DNA from: Streptomyces sp. 11x1
GTDB lineage: Bacteria > Actinomycetota > Actinomycetes > Streptomycetales > Streptomycetaceae
Direction of reading: 5' to 3'
Length of the DNA stretch: 64,000 bases
Assembly (NCBI RefSeq): GCF_032598905.1
Contig: NZ_CP122458.1
Coordinates: 5,295,001-5,359,000, forward strand
Within the stretch, counting starts at the first letter, position 1. Every line of letters begins with the position of its first letter. Shown here piece after piece: positions 29,466 to 38,635 of this stretch. The position numbers were made by a program, and so were the translations under genes. The notes under the pieces are model-generated. The model was given only the letters and a program-made list of their open reading frames with translations, was not told the DNA's origin and made no database searches.

Positions 29466-30755
29466 TCAGCGCTGCTTCGTCACGCCGAAGCGGGCCATGG
29501 CCGCAGCGATCGATCCATAGATCACCGCCACAGTGATGACCAAAGCGGCCGAGCGGCCATCCGGCGGGAGCATCAGGGCGGCCACGGCAGCAGCGCCGAC
29601 GAAGGCGATGTTGAACAGGACGTCGTAGAGGGAGAAGATCCGGCCCCGGTATCCGTCCTCGACGGACGACTGGACGATCGTGTCCGTCGAGATCTTCGCG
29701 CCCTGTGTGACCATACCCAGGACGAACGCCGCGATCAGTATGGGCACTTCCGTGAAGGGCAGGCCGAGCGCCGGTTCCAGCACGGCTGCGGCCGCGGCGC
29801 AGGTGACGATCCACAGCCCGGGGCCCAACCGGCCCGCGGCCCAGGGCGTGATCACCGCCGCTGTGAAGAAGCCCGCTCCCGAGATGCCCACGGCGAGACC
29901 GAGGAGGGCCAGTCCTTCCTCGGAGTCGGACACCCCAGAGCTGTCGGACGGCCAGGCGTAACGGCAGAGCATGAGCACCATGACGGTCAGGGCGCCGTAG
30001 CAGAACCGCATCAGCGTCATCGAGGCCAGCGCCCAGGCAGCCGCCCGCCGTCCCGGCTCGGCGAGATGCCGTACACCCGCTGCCAGACCGCGCGCGGTGC
30101 CGGCCAGGGAGGCTCCCAGTCGTGGCTGCACCAGCTCGGGATCCGGGCCCAGCAGTTCCCGGGCGATACGCAGGGAGGCCAGGGTCGAACACAGGTAGAG
30201 GCCCGCACCCAGGAGGACCACTGCGGCGTCGGAATCCGACGCCACCAGGCGTACGACGAAGGCGAGTCCGCCGCCGGCGGTCGCGGCGAGCGTCCCGGCT
30301 GTCGGTGAGAGCGAGTTGGCGACCACCAGGCGGTCGGCGTCCACCACTCGGGGCAGTGCGGCGGAGAGGCCCGCCAGGACGAAGCGATTGACCGCCGTGA
30401 CGCAGAGCGCGGAGACGTAGAAGAGCCAGTCGGGCACATGGCTCAGGATCAGGACGGCGGTCACCGAAGCCAGGAGAGCGCGGAGCAGGTTTCCGTACAG
30501 CAGCACCTGGCGCCGTCGCCAACGATCGAGCAGGACTCCGGCGAAGGGGCCGACGAGGGAGTACGGGAGAAGCAGGACCGCCATCGCGGAGGCGATCGCG
30601 GCTGCCGACGTCTGCTTCTCGGGTGAGAAGACGACGTACGTGGCCAACGCGACCTGATAGACGCCGTCGGCTCCCTGGGACAGCAGCCGTACGGCGAGCA
30701 GACGCCGGAAGTCCCGGAAACGGAGCAGGACGCGCAGGTCGCGCACGACGGACAT
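29466..30755 (-). CDS. MFS transporter
   Basis: A 429-residue polytopic protein with about 12 membrane helices. The N-terminal RDFRRLLAVRLLSQGADGVYQ and the loop GVLLDRWRRRQVL match the major facilitator pattern between helices 2 and 3. The substrate is unknown. The ATG at 30755 was taken because it directly precedes the conserved MSVVRDLRVLLRFRDFRRLL. It lies downstream of the inositol-phosphate synthase gene but is separated from it by a strong terminator, so it probably has its own promoter. Confidence 0.88.
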   Translation of the reverse strand: MSVVRDLRVLLRFRDFRRLLAVRLLSQGADGVYQVALATYVVFSPEKQTSAAAIASAMAVLLLPYSLVGPFAGVLLDRWRRRQVLLYGNLLRALLASVTAVLILSHVPDWLFYVSALCVTAVNRFVLAGLSAALPRVVDADRLVVANSLSPTAGTLAATAGGGLAFVVRLVASDSDAAVVLLGAGLYLCSTLASLRIARELLGPDPELVQPRLGASLAGTARGLAAGVRHLAEPGRRAAAWALASMTLMRFCYGALTVMVLMLCRYAWPSDSSGVSDSEEGLALLGLAVGISGAGFFTAAVITPWAAGRLGPGLWIVTCAAAAAVLEPALGLPFTEVPILIAAFVLGMVTQGAKISTDTIVQSSVEDGYRGRIFSLYDVLFNIAFVGAAAVAALMLPPDGRSAALVITVAVIYGSIAAAMARFGVTKQR

Positions 30756-30777
30756 GGGGCACAGCCTCACATACGGG

Positions 30778-30810
30778 GAGGGTCCCCGGGCGCCTGCCCC
30801 GGGGACCCTC
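30778..30810 (-). terminator. Terminator after inositol-phosphate synthase
   Basis: GAGGGTCCCCGGG (30778-30790) pairs perfectly with 30798-30810 around a 7-base loop, 24 bases after the stop of the synthase gene and just before the MFS start. Confidence 0.85.
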
Positions 30811-30833
30811 AACGGCCCACTACGAGCGCGTGA

Positions 30834-31916
30834 TCAGCGCTCGACCTCGCCCTTGATGAACTTCTCGACGTTCTCACGGGCCTGGTCGTCGAAGTACTGC
30901 ACTGGCGGGGACTTCATGAAGTAAGACGACGCCGACAGGATCGGGCCGCCGATGCCACGGTCCATGGCGATCTTCGCGGCGCGCAGCGCGTCGATGATGA
31001 CGCCGGCGGAGTTCGGGGAGTCCCAGACCTCGAGCTTGTACTCCAGGTTCAGCGGGACGTCACCGAAGGCACGGCCCTCGAGACGGACGTACGCCCACTT
31101 GCGGTCGTCGAGCCAGGCGACGTAGTCCGACGGGCCGATGTGGACGTTCTTCTCGCCGAGCTCCCGGTCGGGGATCTGGGAAGTGACGGCCTGGGTCTTG
31201 GAGATCTTCTTCGACTCCAGGCGGTCCCGCTCCAGCATGTTCTTGAAGTCCATGTTGCCGCCGACGTTCAGCTGCATCGTGCGGTCCAGGATCACGCCAC
31301 GGTCCTCGAACAGCTTCGCCATGACGCGGTGCGTGATGGTGGCGCCCACCTGGGACTTGATGTCGTCACCGACGATCGGGACGCCCGCCTCGGTGAACTT
31401 GTCCGCCCACTCCTTGGTGCCGGCGATGAAGACCGGAAGGGCGTTGACGAAGGCGACCTTGGCGTCGATGGCGCACTGGGCGTAGAACTTCGCCGCGTCC
31501 TCGGAACCCACGGGCAGGTAGCAGACGAGGACGTCGACCTGCTTGTCCTTGAGGACCTGGACCACGTCGACCGGGGTCTCGGCGGACTCCTCGATGGTCT
31601 CGCGGTAGTACTTGCCGAGGCCGTCCAGCGTGTGGCCGCGCTGCACGGTCACACCGGTGCTCGGCACGTCGCAGATCTTGATCGTGTTGTTCTCGGAGGC
31701 GCCGATGGCGTCCGCGAGGTCCAGACCGACCTTCTTGGCGTCGACATCGAAGGCGGCGACGAACTCCACGTCACTGACGTGGTAGTCCCCGAACTGCACG
31801 TGCATGAGACCCGGGACCTTGGACGCCGGGTCGGCGTCCTTGTAGTACTCGACTCCCTGCACCAGCGACGCGGCGCAGTTGCCCACGCCGACGACGGCTA
31901 CGCGAACCGAACCCAT
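30834..31916 (-). CDS. myo-Inositol-1-phosphate synthase
   Basis: Converts glucose 6-phosphate to inositol 1-phosphate with bound NAD, the first step towards phosphatidylinositol and mycothiol in actinobacteria; 360 residues, the short actinobacterial type. The NAD-binding start is [16 protein letters not shown], with conserved [15 protein letters not shown] and the catalytic-region LNVGGNMDF. The ATG at 31916 follows the PadR-family gene by 44 bases on the same strand, which suggests the regulator controls it in a shared transcript. Confidence 0.95.
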   Translation of the reverse strand: MGSVRVAVVGVGNCAASLVQGVEYYKDADPASKVPGLMHVQFGDYHVSDVEFVAAFDVDAKKVGLDLADAIGASENNTIKICDVPSTGVTVQRGHTLDGLGKYYRETIEESAETPVDVVQVLKDKQVDVLVCYLPVGSEDAAKFYAQCAIDAKVAFVNALPVFIAGTKEWADKFTEAGVPIVGDDIKSQVGATITHRVMAKLFEDRGVILDRTMQLNVGGNMDFKNMLERDRLESKKISKTQAVTSQIPDRELGEKNVHIGPSDYVAWLDDRKWAYVRLEGRAFGDVPLNLEYKLEVWDSPNSAGVIIDALRAAKIAMDRGIGGPILSASSYFMKSPPVQYFDDQARENVEKFIKGEVER

Positions 31917-31960
31917 TCCGGTTGCTCCCTGTGTGTACGAGTGAGGTCCTGGCAGGGACC

Positions 31961-32641
31961 TCACGTGGTGGTGTCGCCGGGCGCGTCCGGACCGGGGGCG
32001 TCCCCGGTCCGGGGCAGGGCGCCCGGCGCTCCCTCTGTGGTGTCGCGAGCGGGCTCTCCGCGGCCGGGACCTTTCAGGTCCCGGCCCGCCCGCTCGCTCT
32101 CGATGAGCTCGTTCAGCCAGCGCACTTCGCGCTCCACGGACTCCATCCCATGGCGCTGGAGCTCAAGCGTGTAGTCGTCGAGGCGCTCGCGGGTGCGCGT
32201 CAGAGAGACGCGCATCTTCTCCAGCCGTTCCTCCAAACGGCTGCGACGGCCTTCCAGGACGCGCATCCGCACATCCCGGGAGGTCTGCCCGAAGAACGCG
32301 AAACGAGCGGCGAAGTGCTCGTCCTCGTAGGCGTCGGGACCCGTCTGCGAGAGCAGCTCCTCGAAGTGCTCCTTACCTTCCGCCGTCAACCGGTAGACGA
32401 TCTTGGCGCGGCGACCCGTGAGCGGAACCGCGGCAGCATCCTCCGGGGTACTGCCCGACTCCTCGATCAACCAGCCGTTGGCTACCAGCGTCTTGAGGCA
32501 GGGGTAGAGCGTCCCGTAGCTGAAGGCCCGGAACACGCCCAACGACGTGTTGAGTCGTTTGCGCAGCTCATAGCCGTGCATCGGGGCTTCGCGGAGCAGA
32601 CCGAGGACGGCGAACTCGAGTATCCCGGAGCGCCGGCTCAT
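31961..32641 (-). CDS. PadR-family transcriptional regulator
   Basis: A 226-residue regulator. The N-terminal winged helix shows the PadR pattern: [21 protein letters not shown], then [21 protein letters not shown]-terminal helical dimerisation segment (residues about 110-190) is followed by a Pro/Gly tail. A perfect palindrome 51 bases upstream of its start is a good candidate operator for autoregulation and for control of the inositol-phosphate synthase gene behind it. The effector is unknown. Confidence 0.92.
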   Translation of the reverse strand: MSRRSGILEFAVLGLLREAPMHGYELRKRLNTSLGVFRAFSYGTLYPCLKTLVANGWLIEESGSTPEDAAAVPLTGRRAKIVYRLTAEGKEHFEELLSQTGPDAYEDEHFAARFAFFGQTSRDVRMRVLEGRRSRLEERLEKMRVSLTRTRERLDDYTLELQRHGMESVEREVRWLNELIESERAGRDLKGPGRGEPARDTTEGAPGALPRTGDAPGPDAPGDTTT

Positions 32642-32691
32642 CGTCGCCTCCCGTCTCCCGCTGGCCCTGTCGGCACGATGTATGCCGAGCT

Positions 32692-32712
32692 GATGTATCG
32701 ACTCGATACATC
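32692..32712. promoter_or_regulatory. Candidate PadR operator
   Basis: GATGTATCGA (32692-32701) and TCGATACATC (32703-32712) are perfect inverted arms around one base. This fits the ATGT...ACAT layout of PadR operators. It lies 51 bases before the padR start. The rest of the 373-base divergent gap (32642-33014) holds the padR and penicillin-binding-protein promoters and no gene I can support. Confidence 0.75.
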
Positions 32713-33014
32713 ACGACGATAGAACGCCCCTACGGATGCGACAAGTGGGGATTCGGTGAACGGGGTCACATCACCGATTAGTAGGAAGCAAGTTGCCTGA
32801 TTTGGGATGAAGTTAAGTGCCCGGTGGGTTTGGGTGGTGCGTAGTCTGTGCGGCATGCACACCACCGGGAGCCGAGTGACGTATGAGCACGTCGTCGTCC
32901 TGGGTGCGGTACGGATGAATGCCTGCACGACCGCATCCGTACTTCGGGGGGACCGGAAACCAGCCGCCGTTTCCAGGCGCGCACGGATGCGCCTGCCCGA
33001 GGAGTAGTCGTTCG

Positions 33015-35675
33015 ATGAGCGAGCACCGTCGCAAACCGCCGCAGCCGCAGGGAGGCGGACGTGCCGCGGCCCGACGCGGCCAGTCGGCGTCCTCCGGCCG
33101 CCGCGCGGCACCGCGGGGCGCCACCGGGTCACTTTCCGATACCTATGGTGCGGGAGGTGAGGAGTCCCCGTTCGAGGGCCGCGCGGCTACGCGACGTGCG
33201 GCGCAGAGAAGCGCTGGCGCGGGTGCGGGCGGTGGCCGTCGTAGAGCGGCCGAGCCCGCAGGGCGTGGGCCGGGTCGCCGAGGGCGCGCCGCTCCACCTG
33301 GCAAACAGCGCTTTATCGACTATCCGCGCGCCGGCAAGTACGGGGCGATGCGGTGGGTGCCCTCCTGGCGCCAGGTGACAGGGCTGTTCATCGGTTTCTT
33401 CGGCTGCCTCGTGGCGGCCGCGGGCATCGGGTACGCGGTGGTGGCGGTACCCGACCCGGCTCAGGCCGCGACGGCGCAGAACAACGTCTACTACTGGTCG
33501 GACGGCTCGCAGATGGTCGCGACGGGTGGTGAGGTCAACCGCCAGATCATCGCGTACGAGAAGATCCCCAAGGCGATGCGCTACGCCGTCATGTCGGCCG
33601 AGAACAAGACGTTCGAGACCGACAGCGGCGTCGACCCGATGGGAATCGCGCGCGCCGTCGTCAACATGGCCAAGGGCGGGCAGACGCAGGGTGGCTCGAC
33701 CATCACCCAGCAGTACGTGAAGAACGCCATGCTCGACGACCAGTCGCAGACGCTGTCTCGGAAGGTGAAGGAACTCTTCATCTCGGTGAAGGTGGGCGCC
33801 TCCGTCGACAAGGACGAGATCATGCGCGGTTACCTGAACACGGCCTACTTCGGCCGTGGCGCCTATGGTCTCCAGGCGGCCGCCCGCACCTACTTCGGCA
33901 AGGACGCGGAGAAGCTCAACCCCAGCGAGTGTGCCTTCCTCGCCGCGGTGCTCAAGGGCGCCACGTACTACGACCCGGCGGGTGCGACATCGATCGACCC
34001 GGCCGCCACGCCGGATGCCAACACCAAGCGGGCCACGGAACGCTGGAGCTGGATCCTCAACGAGATGGTCAAGGACAAGCATCTGTCCGCGGCCGAGGCG
34101 GCCAAGTACCCCAACTTCCCCAAGATCCAGCGTCCCCGCTCCAACGCACAGCTCGGCGGGCAGATCGGCTACCTGGTCGACACGGCCAAGGGCTACATCC
34201 TCAACAACACCGACATCACGCAGAAGCAGCTCGAACAGGGTGGCTACGAGATTCACACGACCTTCGACAAGAAGAAGGTCAAGGAACTTGAGAAGGCCGT
34301 GACGAAGGTCCGCAAGGAGAACATCAAGCCGGACCTGCGCCCGAAGACCGACACCCACGTGCAGTTCGGTGGCGCGTCGGTGAACCCGAAGTCGGGCGCC
34401 ATCGAGGCGATCTACGGTGGCGAGGACGCCACCAAGCACTTCACCAACAACGCCGACGTCACCGGAGCGCAGGTCGGCTCGGTGTTCAAGCCCTACGTCC
34501 TGGCGGCGGCCATGACCTGGGGCAAGCGCGACCCTGACCTCGATCCGGACCAGGCGCAGGACGAGCGGACCATCGTCTCGCCGAAGAGTCTCTACAGCGG
34601 TAAGAACAATCTCAAGATCAGAGACTACAACGGCGACATCTGGACCAACGAAGAGGGCAAGGAGTGGCTGCAGGCCAACGACGGCGACGAGTCGTACGGC
34701 AGCCCGCCGAAGTACCAGATCGATCTCCGTGAGGCGATGCGGGTCTCGGCGAACTCCCCGTACGTCCAGCTGGGCATGGACGTCGGCCTGGACCGGGTGA
34801 AGGAGGCGGCCATGGAGGCAGGCCTCAAGGAGGGCAGCCTCACGGGCACGAGCTTCCCGTCCTTCTCGATCGGTATCTCCGACCCGAGTGCGATCCGTAT
34901 GGCGGGCTCGTACGCGACCTTCGCCGCGAGTGGCAAGCAGAACGAGCCGTTCTCGGTGAAGTCCGTCGAGTACGAGGGGCTGACCCGGTTCGACCACGAC
35001 GACATCGCCGACACCAAGCGGGCCTTCACCTCGAAGGTCGCCGACAACGTGACCGACGTCCTCAAGACCGTCGTCGACGAGGGAACCGGTACGTCGGCCC
35101 AGCTGCCCGGCCGCGAGGTGGCGGGCAAGACCGGCACCACCGACGGCAACAAGTCGGCCTGGTTCGTCGGGTACACCCCGCAGCTGTCGACCGCGATCAG
35201 CATGTATCGCATGGACGACGACGAGTCGAACAAGAACCGCAAGTTCCTGGAGATGTACGGCACGGGTGGCCAGGAGACGATCCACGGCGCCTCGTTCCCG
35301 GCCGAGATCTGGCACGACTACATGGAGGACGCGCTCAAGGGCCAGCCGGCGGAGGACTTCCCGGAGCCGGAGCCGATCGGTGTCATCGTCAACGAGGACC
35401 CGGACCCGACGCCGACCCCGACGGTGACCGAGTCGGAGGAGGAGTCGCCCGAGCCGAGCCCGACGCCCACCGAGAGCGAGGCCCTGCCCTCGCCGACCCC
35501 CAGCGAGACCTGCCGCAACCCGTTCAACCCCACCTGCGATGAGACCGGCGGTACCGACACGGGTGGCACGGACACCGGTGGAATCGATGGCGGGGTGACC
35601 GCGTCGCCTTCGGAGTCGGAGGATGATTCGAGAGGCAACCAGAACGGGGGGCTCTTCGGAGGCAACGGCGGGTAG
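33015..35675 (+). CDS. Class A penicillin-binding protein
   Basis: Bifunctional peptidoglycan synthase, 886 residues. It has a basic cytoplasmic N-terminus (to about 115), one membrane helix (about 120-145), and a glycosyltransferase domain (ENKTFETDSGVD near 196; GGSTITQQYVKN). The transpeptidase domain follows with the active serine in SVFK (Ser489, Lys492), the SAN triad (578-580) and KTG (Lys705). The tail from about 780 is Pro/Thr/Glu/Ser-rich and probably spans the wall. GAGGAG ten bases upstream supports the ATG at 33015. A terminator and two parS sites follow. Confidence 0.95.
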   Translation: MSEHRRKPPQPQGGGRAAARRGQSASSGRRAAPRGATGSLSDTYGAGGEESPFEGRAATRRAAQRSAGAGAGGGRRRAAEPAGRGPGRRGRAAPPGKQRFIDYPRAGKYGAMRWVPSWRQVTGLFIGFFGCLVAAAGIGYAVVAVPDPAQAATAQNNVYYWSDGSQMVATGGEVNRQIIAYEKIPKAMRYAVMSAENKTFETDSGVDPMGIARAVVNMAKGGQTQGGSTITQQYVKNAMLDDQSQTLSRKVKELFISVKVGASVDKDEIMRGYLNTAYFGRGAYGLQAAARTYFGKDAEKLNPSECAFLAAVLKGATYYDPAGATSIDPAATPDANTKRATERWSWILNEMVKDKHLSAAEAAKYPNFPKIQRPRSNAQLGGQIGYLVDTAKGYILNNTDITQKQLEQGGYEIHTTFDKKKVKELEKAVTKVRKENIKPDLRPKTDTHVQFGGASVNPKSGAIEAIYGGEDATKHFTNNADVTGAQVGSVFKPYVLAAAMTWGKRDPDLDPDQAQDERTIVSPKSLYSGKNNLKIRDYNGDIWTNEEGKEWLQANDGDESYGSPPKYQIDLREAMRVSANSPYVQLGMDVGLDRVKEAAMEAGLKEGSLTGTSFPSFSIGISDPSAIRMAGSYATFAASGKQNEPFSVKSVEYEGLTRFDHDDIADTKRAFTSKVADNVTDVLKTVVDEGTGTSAQLPGREVAGKTGTTDGNKSAWFVGYTPQLSTAISMYRMDDDESNKNRKFLEMYGTGGQETIHGASFPAEIWHDYMEDALKGQPAEDFPEPEPIGVIVNEDPDPTPTPTVTESEEESPEPSPTPTESEALPSPTPSETCRNPFNPTCDETGGTDTGGTDTGGIDGGVTASPSESEDDSRGNQNGGLFGGNGG

Positions 35676-35695
35676 CTCCCCACCCGGCAGGATCT

Positions 35696-35709
35696 GTTTC
35701 ACGTGAAAC
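35696..35709. promoter_or_regulatory. parS site after the penicillin-binding protein gene
   Basis: Exact GTTTCACGTGAAAC, 20 bases after the stop codon and abutting the following terminator stem (they share base 35709). Confidence 0.95.
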
Positions 35710-35745
35710 ATGGGCCATCGCACCGACCAGGTGCGGTGGCCCATG
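35709..35745 (+). terminator. Hairpin after the penicillin-binding protein gene
   Basis: CATGGGCCATCGCACC (35709-35724) pairs with 35730-35745 with a single G-T pair and a 5-base loop. A likely terminator before the GT87 gene. Confidence 0.85.
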
Positions 35746-35783
35746 CCGTATCCCCCGCCGGACCCGATGATGAAGCGGCCTGT

Positions 35784-35797
35784 GTTTCACGTGAAAC
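35784..35797. promoter_or_regulatory. parS site centred in a 32-bp palindrome
   Basis: Exact GTTTCACGTGAAAC whose symmetry continues outwards: 35775-35790 is the perfect reverse complement of 35791-35806, the arms beginning GCGGCCTGT. It lies between the penicillin-binding protein terminator and the GT87 gene, on the 5' side of the latter. Confidence 0.95.
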
Positions 35798-35869
35798 ACA
35801 GGCCGCCGGATACGACGGGATGCGGTGGTCCTCGGCGTATCCCTAGGTGCGTACGGCAGGATGTGCGGC

Positions 35870-37369
35870 ATGCCCAGTGCAGAGACGACGCGAGTGAGCA
35901 CGGACGAGCCGGAGCCGGTGCGGCCCACCAAGGAGGACGAGGTCGCTGCGACCGGCAGCGAGCTGATCGGCGGCCCGATCGGGCGCCGGGCGCTGCTCGG
36001 CACGTCCTGGTGGACGCCGGTGCGGGTCGTCGCGCTGGTGGCCATCGGCATGTTCGCGCTGGGTATGGTGCAGAAGCTGCCCTGCTACGACGGCGCATGG
36101 TTCTTCGGGGCCAGCTCCCAGTACACGCACGCCTGCTACTCGGACATCCCGCATCTGTACCAGGGGCGTGGCTTCGCGGACGGCCTCGTGCCGTACTTCG
36201 ACAAGATCCCCGGCGACATGGAGTACTTGGAGTACCCGGTACTGACCGGCGTGTTCATGGAGGTCGCCGCATGGCTCACGCCGGGCAGCGGCACCATCCA
36301 GGACCAGGAGCAGTGGTACTGGATGGTCAACGCCGGGATGCTCATGGTGTGCGCGGCGGTCATCGCGGTCTGCTGCGCGCGCATTCACCGCCGGCGCCCG
36401 TGGGACGGCCTTCTGGTGGCCCTGGCGCCCGCTTTCGCCCTGACCGCCACCATCAACTGGGATCTCCTCGCGGTGGCCCTGTTGGCCGCCGCGATGCTTA
36501 TGTGGTCGCGTCGGCGCCCCCTTGCCTTCGGTGTGCTGATCGGGCTCGCCACGGCCGCCAAGTTCTACCCGTTCCTGGTGCTCGGACCGCTCTTCGTGTT
36601 GTGCTGGCGAGCGGGCAAGTGGCGCGCGTTCGCGACGGCGCTGCTCGGTGCCGTCGGGGCCTGGCTCGCGGTGAACCTCCCGGTGATGCTGCTGGCACCC
36701 GACGGATGGTCGAAGTTCTACCGCTTCAGCCAGGAGCGCGGCGTGGACTTCGGTTCGTTCTTCCTCGTCATCTCGCAACGGCTCAACATCCAGATCACCG
36801 CCGAGACGGCGAACGCGTACGCGATGGTCTCGATGGTGATCGTCTGCACCGGCATCGTCGCGCTCACGCTCACCGCCCCACGCCGTCCCCGCTTCGCGCA
36901 GCTCGCCTTCCTGATCGTCGCGGCCTTCATCCTGACCAACAAGGTCTACTCGCCGCAGTACGTGCTCTGGCTGGTCCCGCTCGCCGCCCTGGCCCGGCCC
37001 CGCTGGCGGGACTTCCTGATCTGGCAGGCCTGTGAGGTGGCGTACTTCCTGGGGATCTGGATGTACCTCGCTTACACGACCAGCGGAGACGCTCACAAGG
37101 GCCTGCCTGCTGAGGGCTACCAACTCGCCATCATGGCGCACCTGTTGGGCACGCTCTACCTGTGCGTCGTCGTCGTGTGCGACATCTTCATGCCCGAGCG
37201 GGACGTGGTGCGCAGGGCCGGTGACGACGATCCCTCCGGAGGGGTCCTCGACGGCGCGGAGGATCTCCATGTGCTCGGTGCGGCCGCGCGCCCTCCGAGA
37301 CACGTGCTGCCCTTCGAAGGGCCTCAGGTCGAGTGGGGAAGTCGCGGCCCAGGCGGTAGTTCGCTCTGA
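35870..37369 (+). CDS. GT87-type membrane glycosyltransferase
   Basis: A 499-residue protein with about ten membrane helices, resembling the GT87 (formerly DUF2029) polyprenyl-phosphate-mannose-dependent transferases. These extend mannose-containing glycolipids in actinobacteria. The first extracellular loop carries acidic positions (PCYDGAWF, GDMEYLEYPVL), and later helices include ATAAKFYPFLVLGPL and TNKVYSPQYVLWL. The last 60 residues are cytoplasmic and low-complexity. The ATG at 35870 was chosen over an ATG at 35861. The exact substrate is unknown. Confidence 0.85.
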   Translation: MPSAETTRVSTDEPEPVRPTKEDEVAATGSELIGGPIGRRALLGTSWWTPVRVVALVAIGMFALGMVQKLPCYDGAWFFGASSQYTHACYSDIPHLYQGRGFADGLVPYFDKIPGDMEYLEYPVLTGVFMEVAAWLTPGSGTIQDQEQWYWMVNAGMLMVCAAVIAVCCARIHRRRPWDGLLVALAPAFALTATINWDLLAVALLAAAMLMWSRRRPLAFGVLIGLATAAKFYPFLVLGPLFVLCWRAGKWRAFATALLGAVGAWLAVNLPVMLLAPDGWSKFYRFSQERGVDFGSFFLVISQRLNIQITAETANAYAMVSMVIVCTGIVALTLTAPRRPRFAQLAFLIVAAFILTNKVYSPQYVLWLVPLAALARPRWRDFLIWQACEVAYFLGIWMYLAYTTSGDAHKGLPAEGYQLAIMAHLLGTLYLCVVVVCDIFMPERDVVRRAGDDDPSGGVLDGAEDLHVLGAAARPPRHVLPFEGPQVEWGSRGPGGSSL

Positions 37370-37422
37370 GCGAACAGGGCGGGAGTGGCGCCCCTGGGAC
37401 GGCGCGGGGACGAACGACAAAC

Positions 37423-37462
37423 GCGGAAGGCCGCACACGACATCGCGTGTACGGCCTTCCGC
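37423..37462. terminator. Hairpin between GT87 gene and the racemase-like gene
   Basis: GCGGAAGGCCG (37423-37433) pairs with CGGCCTTCCGC (37452-37462). After one mismatch the stem continues as ACACG with CGTGT. It sits in the convergent gap, so it can serve both genes. Confidence 0.8.
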
Positions 37463-37538
37463 ATGCGGCCTTCCGTATGCGTCCTTGCGGCGCTGATCTG
37501 CTCGGCGCTCGGCTCCTCCGCCCTTCGGAGCGGGGGGT

Positions 37539-38570
37539 TCAGCGGTCGACGATCCGGTCGAACTGCGTGGTGGTGTGCCGCAGATGCGCCACCAGTTCCT
37601 CACCGACCTTCGGCTCCGGGGCGTCCGACGGCACGAAGAGGATCGACACCTGCATGTGCGGAGGCTCGGCGAACCAGCGCTGCTTGCCGCCCCAGACGAA
37701 CGGAGAAAGGTTCCGGTTGACCGTGGCGAGGCCCGCCCGGGCGACGCCCTTGGCGCGCGGCATGACGCCGTGCAGGGCCTTCGGGGCCTCCAGGCCCACT
37801 CCGTGCGACGTACCGCCCGCCACGACGACCAGGAAGCCGTCGGAGGCCGCCTTCTGCTGCCGGTAGCCGAAACGGTCCCCCTTGGCGACGCGGGTGACAT
37901 CCAGCACCGCGCCGCGGTACTCGGTCGCCTCGTGGTCGCCCAGCCACAGCCGTGTGCCGATACGGGCCCGGAAGCGGGTCTGCGGGAATTGCTGCTGGAG
38001 GCGGATGAGATCCTCGGACTTGAGGTGGCTGACGAACATGGTGTGCAGCGGCAGACGAGCCGCTCGAAGCCGGTCCATCCAGCCGATGACCTCCTCGACG
38101 GCGTCCGAGCCGTCGGTGCGGTCCAGTGGCAGGTGGATGGCGAAGCCCTCCAGGCGCACGTTCTCTATGGCCGCGTGGAGCTGGGGCAGTTCCTGCTCGC
38201 TCACCCCGTGCCGCTTCATCGAGGACATGACCTCGATGACGACGCGGGCCCCCACGAGGCCGTACACGCCGTCGACCGACGACACGGAGCGGATGACGCG
38301 GTCGGGCAGCGGGACGGGCTCTTCGGCGCGCCGGTAGGGGGTCAGCACCAGCAGGTCGCCGCTGAACCAGTCCTTGATCCGGGCGGCCTCGTACGTGGTG
38401 CCGACGGCGAGGATGTCCGACCCGAGACGCGTGGCCTCTTCCGCCAGCTTCTCGTGCCCGAAGCCGTAGCCGTTGCCCTTGCAGACGGGGACGAGTCCCG
38501 GGAACTGCTCCTGAACGTGCTTGTGGTGTGCCCGCCAGCGCGCGGTGTCGACGTACAGTGTGAGCGCCAT
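37539..38570 (-). CDS. Alanine-racemase-like PLP-barrel protein
   Basis: A 343-residue protein with the N-terminal barrel of alanine racemase. VCKGNGYGFG (Lys31 as the likely cofactor lysine) replaces the usual VVKANAYG, and RARIGTRLWLG matches the later phosphate-site region. The C-terminal part is short and the usual second catalytic tyrosine segment is not obvious, so it may not be a true racemase. It follows femX by 65 bases on the same strand. That pairing suggests a shared role in cell-wall precursor chemistry, which is an inference. Confidence 0.8.
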   Translation of the reverse strand: MALTLYVDTARWRAHHKHVQEQFPGLVPVCKGNGYGFGHEKLAEEATRLGSDILAVGTTYEAARIKDWFSGDLLVLTPYRRAEEPVPLPDRVIRSVSSVDGVYGLVGARVVIEVMSSMKRHGVSEQELPQLHAAIENVRLEGFAIHLPLDRTDGSDAVEEVIGWMDRLRAARLPLHTMFVSHLKSEDLIRLQQQFPQTRFRARIGTRLWLGDHEATEYRGAVLDVTRVAKGDRFGYRQQKAASDGFLVVVAGGTSHGVGLEAPKALHGVMPRAKGVARAGLATVNRNLSPFVWGGKQRWFAEPPHMQVSILFVPSDAPEPKVGEELVAHLRHTTTQFDRIVDR

Positions 38571-38635
38571 GGACGGTCCCGGAACCTTTCTCGTGGCTGC
38601 GGTGTATCAGATGTATGGAAGAAAAAACGGGGGCG

